A stretch of 64,000 nt of DNA from contig NC_037603.1 in the NCBI RefSeq assembly GCF_003073045.1, positions 15,754,192-15,818,191 on the forward strand. Reading direction: 5' to 3'. This DNA is from Pomacea canaliculata. Its lineage: Eukaryota > Mollusca > Gastropoda > Architaenioglossa > Ampullariidae. Shown here piece after piece: positions 47,190 through 59,025 of the stretch. A model generated the notes under the pieces. The model searched no databases. It was not told where the DNA came from and saw only the letters and a list, made by a program, of their open reading frames with translations. Position 1 is the stretch's first letter. Every line of letters begins with the position of its first letter. The position numbers were made by a program, and so were the translations under genes.

Positions 47190-48499
47190 TGTCGCGTACC
47201 ACCCCCCAGCGTCCACGGAGCACACTCAAGGCCACTCACACAGCAGGCCACACACGCTCAGTCACTCAGCCAGAGGCAGGATGCGACTTACTTCTCGAAC
47301 CCGTGCCCAAGCGAAGACCATGACAAAGACGAAAAGAACGACACAAATACGAAGTTTAATAAAAAAAATATATACCCAAACACCCAAATACCTAATAAAA
47401 CCAAGAAAAAGAAAATACCGATGCGAGTACTCACACAAAAAAAAAACAAAAAAAAAAAAAACAACAACAACCAAGTACTGCACCCCCGCAAAGAAAATAA
47501 AAACAAAGCGCAAACGCGCACAAATTATAACGCGGAAGTTTAAAAAAAAAACAAAAAAAAAACCACCGCGCACCGCGGCCCAGTACAGTCAGTTAAACGT
47601 AGTTTCCCCTCAGTCTTTAATTCTTAACACAGAACAGGGGCTTGAGGCGCTTAGTACACAGTCTCAGGAGCTGTTCACAGTACAGTTCCCTTTCTGAATG
47701 CAGGTGTAGAACCCGTAGACGTAGACGTAGACGGCACAAATGAAGAAGTGCAGAATGGCTGATTATATCTCAGATGAATGCTCGTCGAACAAAAGTGCGT
47801 GGAGCCAGGACATAAGGCACACACGCATAGCACGTATACACAGGAAGTACACAGTACATACACACCAAGGGCGTGCACCCCGGACATACACAAAAAGCCT
47901 GAAATAAATAAAAGAACAACGGTCACTAAAAAGCTACAGGAAAAAATAACAAAACATCCCCCTCCAAGACCCCCTTAAACCAAGACATGAAATAGTCCTA
48001 AATTACACACGTACAAAAATACAGTCATAAGGAGTAAACACATACTCGCGTATCCTAATGCTCAGGCGTGTGCAGCCTCTCATCTAAAAACAAACATAAC
48101 AATGGGGAAAATATGCACCCACCCACCCGGCTTATGCTAATGACCGACGGTCAACCCGAGAAGAAACGGAAGCACACTCCCGTAGACACTAGATGTCACA
48201 GCTCAGACTCCAGCCGTCTTTTAAAAAAAAAAAAACTCTCCGCTCTACTCAGCGCCTTGGTAACAAATCTCTCCCCAGCAGCGACCAGCCCTCCAGCAGA
48301 CCTCACGTGACGTAGCAAGACCCTGACGTCAGGTGCTGCTACAGACAACGGGCGAAGGCCTTGACCTTTTCCCGCGAACCGGACAAAAATAGCCTGAAAA
48401 CACACGTTAACTGTCGTCTGCTGTCAGCTACCTCTCCAATACAGGAGCGTCCCCGCGCGCTGAGACATGCAGACCTAGACGAAATCATGACACGCGACA
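47190..48499. mobile_element. Dispersed repeat copy 2 (TGTCGCGT ends), without the LTR insertion
   Basis: The element runs from TGTCGCGT at 47190 to ACGCGACA at 48499 (1,310 bp). It is collinear with copy 1 apart from A-run lengths, a shorter GTAGAC repeat (about 47715-47732) and scattered differences. At the point where copy 1 is split by the LTR element, this copy is continuous (TACCACCCCCCAGCG). Short open frames are shared between both copies but show no transposase. It is probably non-autonomous. Confidence 0.7.
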
Positions 48500-49787
48500 C
48501 AATGTGTCTTCGTTTTATTTCATTTAGTCTGAATTCAGAATATACCTCTTGGATCGCGCACCTTTAGAATTTCTTCTTCCAATATCCATCTCCTGTCATC
48601 AATATGAGATTCATAATCAGTCTCGTGAGTGACACCAACTGTATGAAAACATACCATGTTAAGCTACATGAAAATTCATATGCTACTGTGCACATGTAGT
48701 GTATGTATGAAGAGAACTAATTATAGTGCAGATGATAGTTTATTACTACTTCCGCATGGAGATGAGGGAGCAAGAAAAGCCAACCTGTCTTGTTAAGCCG
48801 TCAGATTTATCGTCTGTTCTCTCTTTTGTTGAATACATTCTTTCTGATAATCATTTCAGAAATCAGAAAGCCATCTTCTAAGAGGCTACCACCTCACTAC
48901 ACACGTTTCCAAACTCTTTTAATGTTTTTTCTATCATAAACAAATCTTTGAAAATATTATCATCAGCCATCAGCGCTATTGGCAGTTTTACTCCACTATA
49001 CTTATCTCTAGCTTTTTATTTCATTTTTAAGCGAAGGATAACCTTTCCCAGCAGCGGGGTCAGACACCCTTGTCACGTGATCCCAGTCAGCAGGTCGATG
49101 AGATCTCCATTGACATTTATTGCTGGAGTTTAATCAACAAAGCCGACCAGATGGGTTCAAATACGACCACACGCTGTTTCTTTTTCGCGTCTGCGAACAG
49201 AAGCGATCTTACACCACCAACAGTGCAGCTGCAAGTGGCTAGGTATAATTTGCTTTTTTTGATGGAACATTAAGGCTTTCTCTTTATGGCTGGTTCAGCG
49301 GGAAAGAATTCTAAGCCATGACGAGAGGGCTGCCACCCGAGGTAAGGCCAGCAAACCCCGTAACATTAACACCGTGGCTTGTCGAGCCGAGAGCTCGCCT
49401 GTTATTCCTTGTTGACATCCCGCACCCGGTCTATTTTATTTTTCCAGGCTCCATTTTTTCAACAAACAACGACCACCAGACAGCTGCCGAGACATTCTTG
49501 ACACAAGACAGATATCTAAACAAAGGGAGGCTACATGCTAGCCCCCCTACTTAAGGTTCGAGGGGGATTTGAGAGACTTCTGAGGTCCCTTCTACCCACG
49601 AAGTCCCCTTCTTACTCTACGAAAAGGGTAAAAACTCGCTTTGGTCTGGAAAAACCAGAATCACAACATTGGCTGCTATCAAAAACATCTTCGCCAGCTG
49701 CGGAAAAATGGAGCTGCTGTTCCGTGAGCTGACTTCAAAGCAGATAAAGTAAAAGACTGCAGTGGTCCGTGAACAAGAGTTATCGAT

Positions 49788-49825
49788 CCTCCTCCTCCTC
49801 CTCCTCCTCCTCCTCCTCCTCCTCC

Positions 49826-49866
<41 letters not shown>
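49788..49866. repeat. (TCC)n(TCA)n compound microsatellite
   Basis: About 13 TCC triplets followed by about 13 TCA triplets. Apparent poly-Ser, poly-Asp and poly-Arg frames are artefacts. Confidence 0.92.
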
Positions 49867-50004
49867 TGTATATATCGTAATATCATTTATTTCTATAGAT
49901 AGAAAAACACTTTTTCCAGTGTTCTTTCGGAGTAAAATAATAAAAAGAAAATTTGTAAAACCCAAAATAGAATCATTGATGATATAAATGTAGAATAATG
50001 TTAT

Positions 50005-50085
50005 CGTTTGATCTCTTCCTGGGTTTCGAACCATCGTCCCTTGAACACCTGTCAAGCGGTACTTTAACCTTAACAAGAGCACAAT
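50005..50085 (-). mobile_element. tRNA-like SINE fragment
   Basis: On the minus strand the sequence GGTTCGAAACC is a perfect pol III B-box. It is preceded by a tRNA-like arm region (GGTTAAAGTACCGCTTGAC). Pairing of the T-arm is poor, so it is not called as a tRNA gene. Confidence 0.4.
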
Positions 50086-51085
50086 GAATGTTATCTTTTC
50101 TTACGAAAACAAAGATGGATGCCAGGCATTCTTGGCTAGAGATTTCATCTGCTTTGATTTTAGACAGGCCCAAGAGGCAGGTTTTGATGTGTTTTCCTAC
50201 CTGTGTATCACGTGATATGAGGAGATCCGCCGCGTTCTTGTAAAATGTCAGACGGGTCTCCTTCCTCGACATGTTTAAAAATGACACCGGCAGGGAATGT
50301 ATCAAACGACTTGTAAGGGTCCCTGCACATCATGGCGGTGTTCAGAACTATTTCCCGAAGACAATGGGCGTGATAACTCCAACAGGGGCTCAATGGCTGT
50401 GTAGCTATGCTTGGGTTTCCACATCCCACGTTTTTGACGCGATGAACCACTTACAGTTCACAGCTGCCGCTGCGGATGTTCGGCTCGCACTCACTTGTAC
50501 CAATGACAATAAATAATATCAAAGGCAAAAACAAAAAAAGACAGTACTAACTTTAAATACCCCTACACACGCACACATATACACACATTATATACATTAT
50601 ACACTCACACTCATACACAAGTGCAAACTCACAAACGCGATCAAATACACTTAAGCACCTACGTCTGTATACACTCATACGCATACACTTACATTAACGC
50701 ACATACACTCACGAACGTGCCTGGATACATACATCACAGGCACATACATACATATAATACTAGCGTGCGCACGCACACACAAGCACAAACATATTTCACG
50801 TACACGCGCAAAGACAATTATATACACGCATATAACATTACGCATACATGTTGTTGTGTTTGAAAGACAAAAGTATTTTCATCGAAATGTGATGCGATGG
50901 GGATCTGAGAGAAGGGACGAGGGGGTAAGGACAAGCCCGCTATATATATATAGCTACGCATGCAACGATATAAGTAGACAGTAAATATATGTATTGCAGG
51001 GCTCTCTGATAACGAACACCAATAGAAAAAAAAAATGTAAAAAAAAAAAATAATAAAAAAGAAGAAGAAAAGCAATGTTTCTCAC

Positions 51086-51169
51086 CGGGCAGAAAGCAGA
51101 AACACAAGATGACGCATCCTGCAACTCCTGGAGCCGCCTCCGGTACCTTCTGGCTGGTCCTGTTTGGTC
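51086..51169 (-). CDS. Candidate small exon, unrecognised
   Basis: On the minus strand an acceptor (TCCCGTGTTTACAG) and a donor (CCCG|GTGAGA) enclose 84 bases with no stop in any frame. The length is a multiple of three. One frame reads PNRTSQKVPEAAPGVAGCVI, another DQTGPARRYRRRLQELQDAS. No partner exon was found. Confidence 0.22.
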
Positions 51170-52495
51170 CTGTAAACACGGGAACGAAGTCTTCACCACA
51201 CCCACCTAACGACCTTCAGAGGATGCTGCTTTGTCAGCTGTTTGCTGTTGTTTAGTGTCTGCTATTTCCTACCTGCGTGTTTGGTGTCTGCTGGTTGTCT
51301 CAGGCGTTTGTTGTCAGCTATTTTCTGACTGTTGTTTAATTAGTGTCTGCTATTTCCTCTCGGTTGTTTAGTGTTTTCTGGTTGGTCTCAGGATCTTGTA
51401 TGTTGTTTGCTCCAACGGTTTAATTGTTTTCTGCTGTTTTTTTTTGTTTTTTTTTGTCAGGTATTTGCTGTCAATTATTTATTGTCAGATGCTTGCTGTC
51501 TCTATATTTGCTGTTATATGCTCTCTTTGTTGTTGTTGTTATTGTTATTATTGTTTTGAGAACTTTTTTTTTTTTTTTGCTGTCTACTCATGGGCGAGGT
51601 GTGCGGCTTGGGAGCGATCAGGATTGTCGCAAAATTCTGTCGATCGTGAATAATTCTTACTTTTCCGCTGAGGACAGTACGTGCTCGCATGCACACACAC
51701 ACACAAACACACAAGTCTATCCAGCACGTGACACCGCCTCCGCAGCATTGTGTGCGTGAGTTTGTACACCGTGGTGTGACAAGTCACGTGTAAGAGCTAG
51801 ATGTATACAAGTCGTATTTGTGTGTATAGTCCTATTATTTATGTATGAATCCACATGTATGAAAGTGGATATAGATCCTTATTTAATGATCCACAAATGT
51901 CATATATGTAAGGGGAAGGTTTGTTTGTTAGCATATGAAAGAATACATGTATGATATATTTTTCTGTAATAATGACGCACGAGAAAACTCAGTGAACATC
52001 CCCTTACACCACAGACGTATATAGGTTCGTGCTTGCGTGCATACATAATATACATCTCACGTGCTTACTCCAAATTTCTGTTTCACGATTCGTCCATCTC
52101 AAAATTTCCCTGACGCTGAATGAGCTGTTTCCTAACGATACACGTGTCAATCAACAGCGACCCCGACTGTCTCCTCTCTGGTTCAACAAGTGAACCTGAC
52201 CGATATACCGTCCGTTGAACTTAGGTTCTAGTCACTTCTATGTACACAGCTTGTTGTTGTCGAGGCACACTGAGTAGCGCGTTCAGAAACCCACTGCACA
52301 CATCACGCGTGCAATGCCGATATATGTAAAAGTATTGTTACTTTCTCGTGCACACTCTGTCCTGAACGCGCTCTCTGCATGCGCTGTTCTCGCGCATTCT
52401 TTGTGCGTCAGACCTAAAAATAGCAACTGGTTTTCCCGATATTACATCATGACCTCTGGCCTTTCTCGAGGTCTCTGGCCGTAGCAGGGCCAATG

Positions 52496-52536
52496 TATAT
52501 ATAAAGACACCGACTTCGCGCACACATCGCTCAGTT
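52496..52536 (+). promoter_or_regulatory. TATA box and initiator of the RING gene
   Basis: TATATATAAAG (52496-52506) is followed by an initiator-like TCAGTT (52531-52536), placing the presumed +1 A at 52533 about 33 bases after the first T of TATAAA. This is textbook TATA-Inr spacing. The 5'UTR exon that follows ends at a good donor. Confidence 0.6.
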
Positions 52537-52761
52537 GACAACAAACCTCTAACAGTCGACATCTACGTAGCCACATCGTACAAAGACCTTCCTGCTACGA
52601 CGACTACTACAACTACTACAACAGCAGCCACATCTACTCGGAGTCGAGTACTACTGCTCAGAGGATCTGTGTCATTGAGCTTGCTCACTTCAACCGACGA
52701 TTTGAAATCTTCTGCTGCTACCTGAAAGTTGGACTTGGAATTAAAGACTTAACTTGAAACT
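52533..52761 (+). other. 5'UTR exon of the RING gene
   Basis: From the predicted start site to the donor ACT|GTAAGC at 52762. It is rich in CTACTACAA-type triplets and has no long open frame. The acceptor TTTCTAG at 54901-54907 would join it to the coding exon, giving an intron of 2.1 kb. The join is inferred from splice signals only. Confidence 0.45.
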
Positions 52762-54907
52762 GTAAGCACATTACAGGTGTGCACTGTACAAAGTGTGTTA
52801 CTATATGCACGATGTGGTGCATACCTCCCTTTCTCTTGTTTTGCATTTAGCTTCAAGGTGTTTAAATTATTATTTTTGTTAATTAATAATACGCTGTCAG
52901 GGCTTAGCCTTTTGTTCGTATTTTTATATGTTTTTCACTGTTTGGTTTTTTTTTTAATAAGATGTTCAGATAGCACGGACATTTAAAAGTATTAGCTAGG
53001 AAACAATGTCATTGATATCAAGAAGATAATTGAAGAGAGACAGAGAGACTATATGTGTATCAGCTGTGTATATAATGTATCACTACCTATGCCGATCTAT
53101 CATTACAAATAGAAAGTGGAATCTGAAGTAATGTACCTAGTCCATGCTACTATTGTCAAAGTTTTCTAGTGAAAGTAAAAACATTTTACGATTAGAAACC
53201 ATTACTCCTTTGCGAAGCATTTGTGTATGCATATATTTATACTCTACAACTCGTGTACAAAGAACAATAGGCAGCTTATAGACGCTGTGGTGATTTCTGA
53301 ATAATAAAAAAAAAATAGTCATTCAATAGCCTTTGAGTTTGTATTTGTCCGGGTATTGAACCCACAGCGTTTCTTGCAACAATGAAAGAGGAACTATACC
53401 CGAAAGGGTGCGTTCATAAGCACAAATGTGATGCGCTCATTTATCTTGTTTATTTTAATGTAAACGTCCATCAAATACGCCTTCGTCCTACAAAAGTATA
53501 CATTTATCGTGTTTTTCGTACGTAAACATAATTTCACTGAATATTCACCGAATAGCATCACATCTCAAGTAGTGTTAAACCCGTTTATCATGTTTAACCA
53601 GTTTCATGTTCATGCGTTTACACATGTTCAATACGCCTATGTATTGAGGTTTGTAAAAACCCATTTTCAATGATTCATTCAAGGAAGTAATTCACGTCGA
53701 AGTCATAATCCACTTAGAGGCCACTAACCTTTGCCCTGTGTATCAATAGGCGTACAATTTTAGACGTTACATGCCTCATAGACCCCTAGTCGATGCGACT
53801 ATGACAACTATGTTTTGTAGTACAAGCACACGTGACCGGTGATCTCGGAGCTACAGCCATCACTCACTCACCCCATGGACGTGTAGAGGTGGATTGCTGG
53901 CTGTCTGCCAAGACCAACGCTTAGCCTCTTGCGAAGTTCTCTGCTGTTAGTCTCGGCGAACCTAAATAAAGAATGTGACTAAACCGGAAGCTTTGTAGTC
54001 TCCTGCCTCGTTTTAGCAGTTAACTGGGGGAAAAAAATCGTTTGCCAGCAGTCCAGTAACACAAGTTCGCGCTCACCCACTAACTCTTTCCGACTAGTTA
54101 TTTATGCAAGCAGGCAGCTATACAAATTATCACCCAATAGCTTCGTACGTTCGGCTGACCCTAGGTCCGTAACTATGAACCGGAAGTACAGCAGCCTCTG
54201 AGGCAGGATGCATTTCATGTCCGTAATTAAAAATACTGATAGAGGGCATATACCGTTGTGTTTCTGGGGGTTTCAGTTTAGGCCAGTTAACCCTGTTAAA
54301 AAAAAAAAAAGCATAATCTTCATGACATACAAAAGAGGTTTGTTAGTGAAAGTTCCCTCAGCAAAATTTATCTGTAAGAGAAAACTTAGCAATTTTAAAT
54401 AATAAACTAATATAGCCTAATGCCTACAGGGGCTGTGATATGTAAGTGGGTTACCGTACCTAGGGCATAATCATAATATAGAAGACTAAACTCGACTCTC
54501 TGTCCACTGGCTCTACTAATCCCTGAAAAATTGTGTACCCGTGGGGTTCTGGAACAAACAAACCTCGACCTTTCCACCCTCTGCTTCTGCATTGACTGCA
54601 AAATGCAGACGGAGGGAGCCTGCCTGAGAAATAATTCTAGCTAATGGCAAATGTCCGGCTACCTGAACATGTGGGCTATCGTGTTGACGAGGGAAAATAG
54701 TTTGATGTCCCGCTGAGGCGCAAATGACTGCTGAAGCTTTGGAGCTGTGTGCATCTGACGTTTTTTTTCTCTCTCATCCTGTTACTCTTTCTCCTCCTGT
54801 CTTTCTCTAATCAGAGCATCAAAAGTGCGCAGGTCAAGTAACCAGTGTCACGTGTCCCTTTTATCCTGTCATACTTAACAGTCATTTACCTGTGTGTATA
54901 TTTCTAG
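52762..54907 (+). other. Presumed intron of the RING gene
   Basis: No open frame with a domain. It contains a possible SINE end on the minus strand (GGGTTCAATACCC near 53349-53363). The boundaries have donor GTAAGC and acceptor TTTCTAG. Confidence 0.35.
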
Positions 54908-54923
54908 AGAGGACAAGTAAATC

Positions 54924-55763
54924 ATGTGCACCCAAAAAGGGAGCCCAGTGCAGTCCTACCCTGCATGTGTAGAGGCTGTCTCTGAGATGGCACCTATGTC
55001 AATCACTGACATTTACAGCGTGTACAAACAGTTGGCATTGAAGATGAATTCTGTCAGAGATGCAGACACCGACCATGGCAGGCCACTGACAGTGGAAGAA
55101 GGCGCCAGCAGACGTCAGATGACTGACGAACACTGTGCCATAAGCGCGCAGATGTTGCTGCAGGAAGTTGAAGGGATGGCGCCAGTTGACAGTGGCATTT
55201 TCGTTGACGGTGTCAGCCACTGTCACGACGCTGACAATAAAGACCCATCATCTGCTGAGGGAGAAAGTGGCCACGTCCAGCATGGAACCGACGACGGTGC
55301 CTTCAGAGACAGTCAAGAAACTGCCACACCGCAACCTGTCCAGACCCCAGTGGTATCTACAGCAACAACTTCAACCACACCTGGCGACTGCCCCCACCAC
55401 GAACCTACACAACAAAGTATCAGCAAGGGAGATGATCAGATACAAGTATTACCATCAGCATCAGCATCGTCAGGAACAGCAACGGCGACAGCGCACGATG
55501 AAAGCAAAATGGCGGTCGAAGACAGCACGGAGGAGCGGTCTCAAAGAAAAAGGTTTCTGAAAGAAAAACTGGTTGCCCTGCGAGCCGAGAACCGCAAGTT
55601 GAAAGCGAGGCAGGTGTGTCGCCAGTGTCATCAGCGTCCCGTGGCCTTGACCTTTCTTCCTTGCGGTCACTTCTGCTACTGCGAGAAGTGCGGGTCTTCG
55701 TTTGAAGTGTGCCCGGTGTGCAAACGGACTATTCTCGCTGATGTCAGGACGATCGTCTCCTAA
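54924..55763 (+). CDS. IAP-like RING finger protein
   Basis: A single coding exon for 279 residues. The ATG at 54924 has an in-frame stop just upstream (54918-54920), which supports it as the true start. The carboxyl end holds a C3HC4 RING (about residues 232-266): CRQC, then CGH, CEKC and CPVC with normal spacing, ending DVRTIVS. It is preceded by a basic helical stretch (LRAENRKLKARQ). This RING-at-the-end layout is that of inhibitor-of-apoptosis and related E3 ubiquitin ligases. No BIR domain is present; the middle is Thr/Ser/Gln-rich and probably disordered. The expected role is E3 ligase activity, with dimerisation through the RING as in the family. A 5'UTR exon and TATA promoter lie 2.2 kb upstream, and the poly(A) signal is at 56479. 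Confidence 0.85.
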   Translation: MCTQKGSPVQSYPACVEAVSEMAPMSITDIYSVYKQLALKMNSVRDADTDHGRPLTVEEGASRRQMTDEHCAISAQMLLQEVEGMAPVDSGIFVDGVSHCHDADNKDPSSAEGESGHVQHGTDDGAFRDSQETATPQPVQTPVVSTATTSTTPGDCPHHEPTQQSISKGDDQIQVLPSASASSGTATATAHDESKMAVEDSTEERSQRKRFLKEKLVALRAENRKLKARQVCRQCHQRPVALTFLPCGHFCYCEKCGSSFEVCPVCKRTILADVRTIVS

Positions 55764-56478
55764 CATCTTCCCAGTGTTCCGTCTTCCCTCACTTCAGGGT
55801 CTCTAGCCTCGTTCCGGAAAACAATACTCTCTTGACGTCACCAGCTTTAAACTTGCTCCGCCTGGAAAAAGAAGTTTGGTGGCTTTCTGGAAGGAATATT
55901 TTTGTTACTTCATGAGATTACTTTCAAGATGGTGTGCGAGAGGGCAACCTTTGCTGACACCTGTGTAAAATCGTGAACGATGTAACATTTTTTCAGAGGA
56001 CCAAAAAAAAATACTCATGGTAAGACTCGAGGCAGTCACTTGCTGTGTTTGTCCGTGTTCAAAAAAAATTTACTTTGTGATTTTTGCTTTATTTTTCTCG
56101 GTCTATTTTGTCTGTTCTAGCATCTTTCTCTTTTCTTCTCTCGATCTCTCGATCCCATGCCCTCACCATTCCTATCTCGGTAACTTGGTTTTATATTCTT
56201 ACTCCGTCCAAATTGAAATGTATGCACGCATTCACTCCAGCAATTACTCTCAAGAGAAGTGACTGCAAGATGCACGTGTTTGTGTGTGTGTGAGAGAGAG
56301 AGCAGAGATGCAGGGTTGTCTGCGCCCCACCTCGAGAGAGCTGCTCGGGCGCAGATGCACACCACATGCATGCTGACTAGTCTGCGTGCGCGCTCGTGTG
56401 TGTGTGTGTGTGTGATGTAAATGAATGTATTTATTCAAAGATTATCGACTTTTAAGTGTTTTACACTTGTTCCTGTCA

Positions 56479-56484
56479 ATAAAG
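56479..56484 (+). terminator. Poly(A) signal of the RING gene
   Basis: AATAAA lies about 715 bases after the stop and is followed by a GT-rich element (56505-56520), the usual arrangement for cleavage and polyadenylation. The 3'UTR includes a GT run at 56397-56414. Confidence 0.5.
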
Positions 56485-59017
56485 ATAGGCTTTGTCATCG
56501 TGCATTGTGTGTGTTTGTTCTGACTCGATGTGTATGTGCGTGTTTACACAAGATGACAGATCGACAGACAGAAGAGAATTATAAATTGTAACTGTGAGAC
56601 CGGGATCCCACCATTACTAGCTACATTTTTAAAGGTATAGTTCCTGTTCTGGTGGCTGCTTGATTTCGTCTTCAGGTTTGTGAGAAACGGTTGACATGGT
56701 TTGAAATACAAGAGACAGATCGTCGTGGACTATGATAAGAGTTATTCTTTTTTCATTTTATCAGTGAGACAGACAATGTGCATGACCGTATAAATGTGTG
56801 CATATACAGGTGCAGCAAATGTACAAGAGCTATCCTTCCTAGGTGTGCCTGCTTGCTCTAAGTTTTGCTGGAATATCAATATCGCTAAATTAATAAAAGA
56901 TGAAGTGAATATAATCATTTTAAAAATCAAGAACTATCAAAATGTGACACTAATTCAAAATTAACTGTCAAGTGGATTATCTAGAATAGAGTGGGTAATT
57001 GAAGCAAGATGTCTTTAAACCCTCGTTTTCATTTTCTAATTTTTGTCAGATTTGGCATCACGTGCTCGTAGCCTTTAACTTCCAAATACCGATAAGGGAG
57101 GAATACAACTGCAACATATATGCCACAGGCCTTTTTAGTATACGAAGTTGAGTTAGAGGTTCTACAAACGCTGAAGATGCTTCTTTATCAAGGTCCTACT
57201 ATTGAAGATTTGCTCGGGTTTGCTGTTTAAATTCTCTCTTCAATGCCTTTCTTGAATCGCAGATATCTCGGATGTCGTTTCTGACCCTGTTTACTTTTTC
57301 TTCCTTTGACCCCCTAGTATTTCCTGGGTTGTTAACAGTAACACTTTTTTAATGTTTGCAGCAAAGATGTCTACATCATAATACACAAAGCCCAGTAATT
57401 ATTTTAAACACCAAAGAACTGAGACCAACTTGACCCTGTGAAGCTCCATTGTCAAACGATACTTCTTTGGAAGTTAAGGTATTCGACCTTTACTGATATT
57501 TTCCTGTATAATAAGAAATTGAGCTTTTAATTAGTATAACTACTTTATTTGGAGCACCCCGGCAGTAGAGTTTCTGGGGCAGACCATCGACCACTGATGT
57601 CAAGTGCTGACACATCCATCCTCGATTCCTGGTTTGATCGAAAAGAGAAAAAAAAATTTAAATATTTTTAATTTTAGTTCCTTCATACACTTCAAGAGTT
57701 CGGTGGTTGGAGAGCCAGATGGGTCGACTAGGGCGGAGAAGTTGGCTGATATAATCGGGTATTGAACCACGCGCTCTCAGCTCGGAGGCCAGCGTCGTAA
57801 CCACTCGGCTATCCGCTTCCCCCTTAGAACCATCATCATCACTGTACAGAGCCACAGACCGTCACCACAACCCCTTCAAGAAAATCTAATTTGCGAAAGT
57901 AAATGTTAGCATTATTCAAATTTAAAATATGGATGCATTGATATTATATAATGATATTTAATAAGATGCGAAACCAACAGTAAACAATCGACTCCAGTGT
58001 GAAGGTAGAGAACATTATTTTTTAAAGCGGAAGTCGCTGGGTCGTCTGCGTCTGATGTGAGTGTGAATCAAGGTATGACAGTATCTGAACAATCACCAGC
58101 CTTCTCATCATCCCAGACTTTCATGCTTAGTGTAATCAAACTTGTCATATAGCTGTGTGTATTTGTTTCTGCTGGTGGCATGGTTTCAGTAATTATTTGA
58201 CAAAGGCGATGAGAAAAGGGAGGTCACTGACCATCCTTTGGGAGACTGGCGACTAGTCTTGTCTGTGATGTGTGGTGGTTGTTGTTTTAACTAAAGCTCT
58301 ATCAGGGAATTTGTAGCGAAAATGATGGCATCATATCGCTAAGTGTGACCTTGCTGTGAAAGTCAGTAATGTTTCCGACTGTGACTTTTATTAACCAACG
58401 TACAACTTGTTTTTTTTTTTAATATGTCCTCCTGGGTGCAAGGGTGAACAAAAGAGTGTGCCAAAGGCATGCTCCAACATTATCACCTAAAGCATCATTG
58501 TCATTGTGTAATCTCCTTATACTAGATTTGTCGGAAAGTTGCTTTGATCGCTGCTTTGATGTAGACAAAAATAGTCTATTAATCAAAACGTTTAGCTTAA
58601 TGTCAAAGGAAAGGATTGACAATGACAATTCTTTATTAGGCAACTGTAAGAACAAATCTTTGACATATTCACCATATATTTTTAATAAAATCCTGTGAAA
58701 AAGCATATACCCTTTGTAATGTTAAAAGGTAGATATGGAAGAACACTTAAATATTTGGTAAAATTGACATTGTTTCTTACTTAGCTTTTATGATGAGAGA
58801 CAACAGTAAAAACATGAAATGACAGCATTTTCAATTCATCTATACAGTTTTAATTAAGTGTTCTTGTTTTTTCAAATTATGAAGCTTTGAGCTGAACTTA
58901 TTCTGATCTGGTCACTTAAATAATGGAATCCTTTATGCTATTCCCATATTCAGTCTTCATCTACTTATATTGAAGTATATGACTGATAGTAATTCATGTT
59001 TTTCTTATTTCCTTAAG
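56485..59017. other. Intergenic region; possible 5'UTR exon of the zinc-finger gene
   Basis: A SINE lies at 57655-57825. Around 58027-58072 an ETS-like CGGAAGT is followed by donor-like GAT|GTGAGT and AAG|GTATGA, which could mark a noncoding first exon of the zinc-finger gene. No other coding potential is recognised. Confidence 0.3.
57655..57825 (-). mobile_element. tRNA-derived SINE, minus strand
   Basis: On the minus strand the head GCGGATAGCCGAGTGGTTA with A-box TAGCCGAGTGG is followed by the B-box-like GTGGTTCAATACCC and ends in an A/T-rich tail. It shares its head with the SINE at 35045. Confidence 0.65.
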
Positions 59018-59025
59018 GTGTTCTT

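Larger units (their letters stand above)
48500..52495. other. Gene-poor region
   Basis: No confident gene is seen. It contains a TCC/TCA triplet microsatellite (49788-49866), a SINE-like piece (about 50005-50085), a degenerate CA-rich stretch (50555-50790) and T/TTG-rich sequence (51425-51580). One orphan exon candidate is at 51086-51169 on the minus strand. Confidence 0.4.

Noticed and set aside
49617-50082. Poly-Ser, poly-Asp and poly-Arg open frames
   Set aside because: They are translations of the TCC/TCA microsatellite in different frames.
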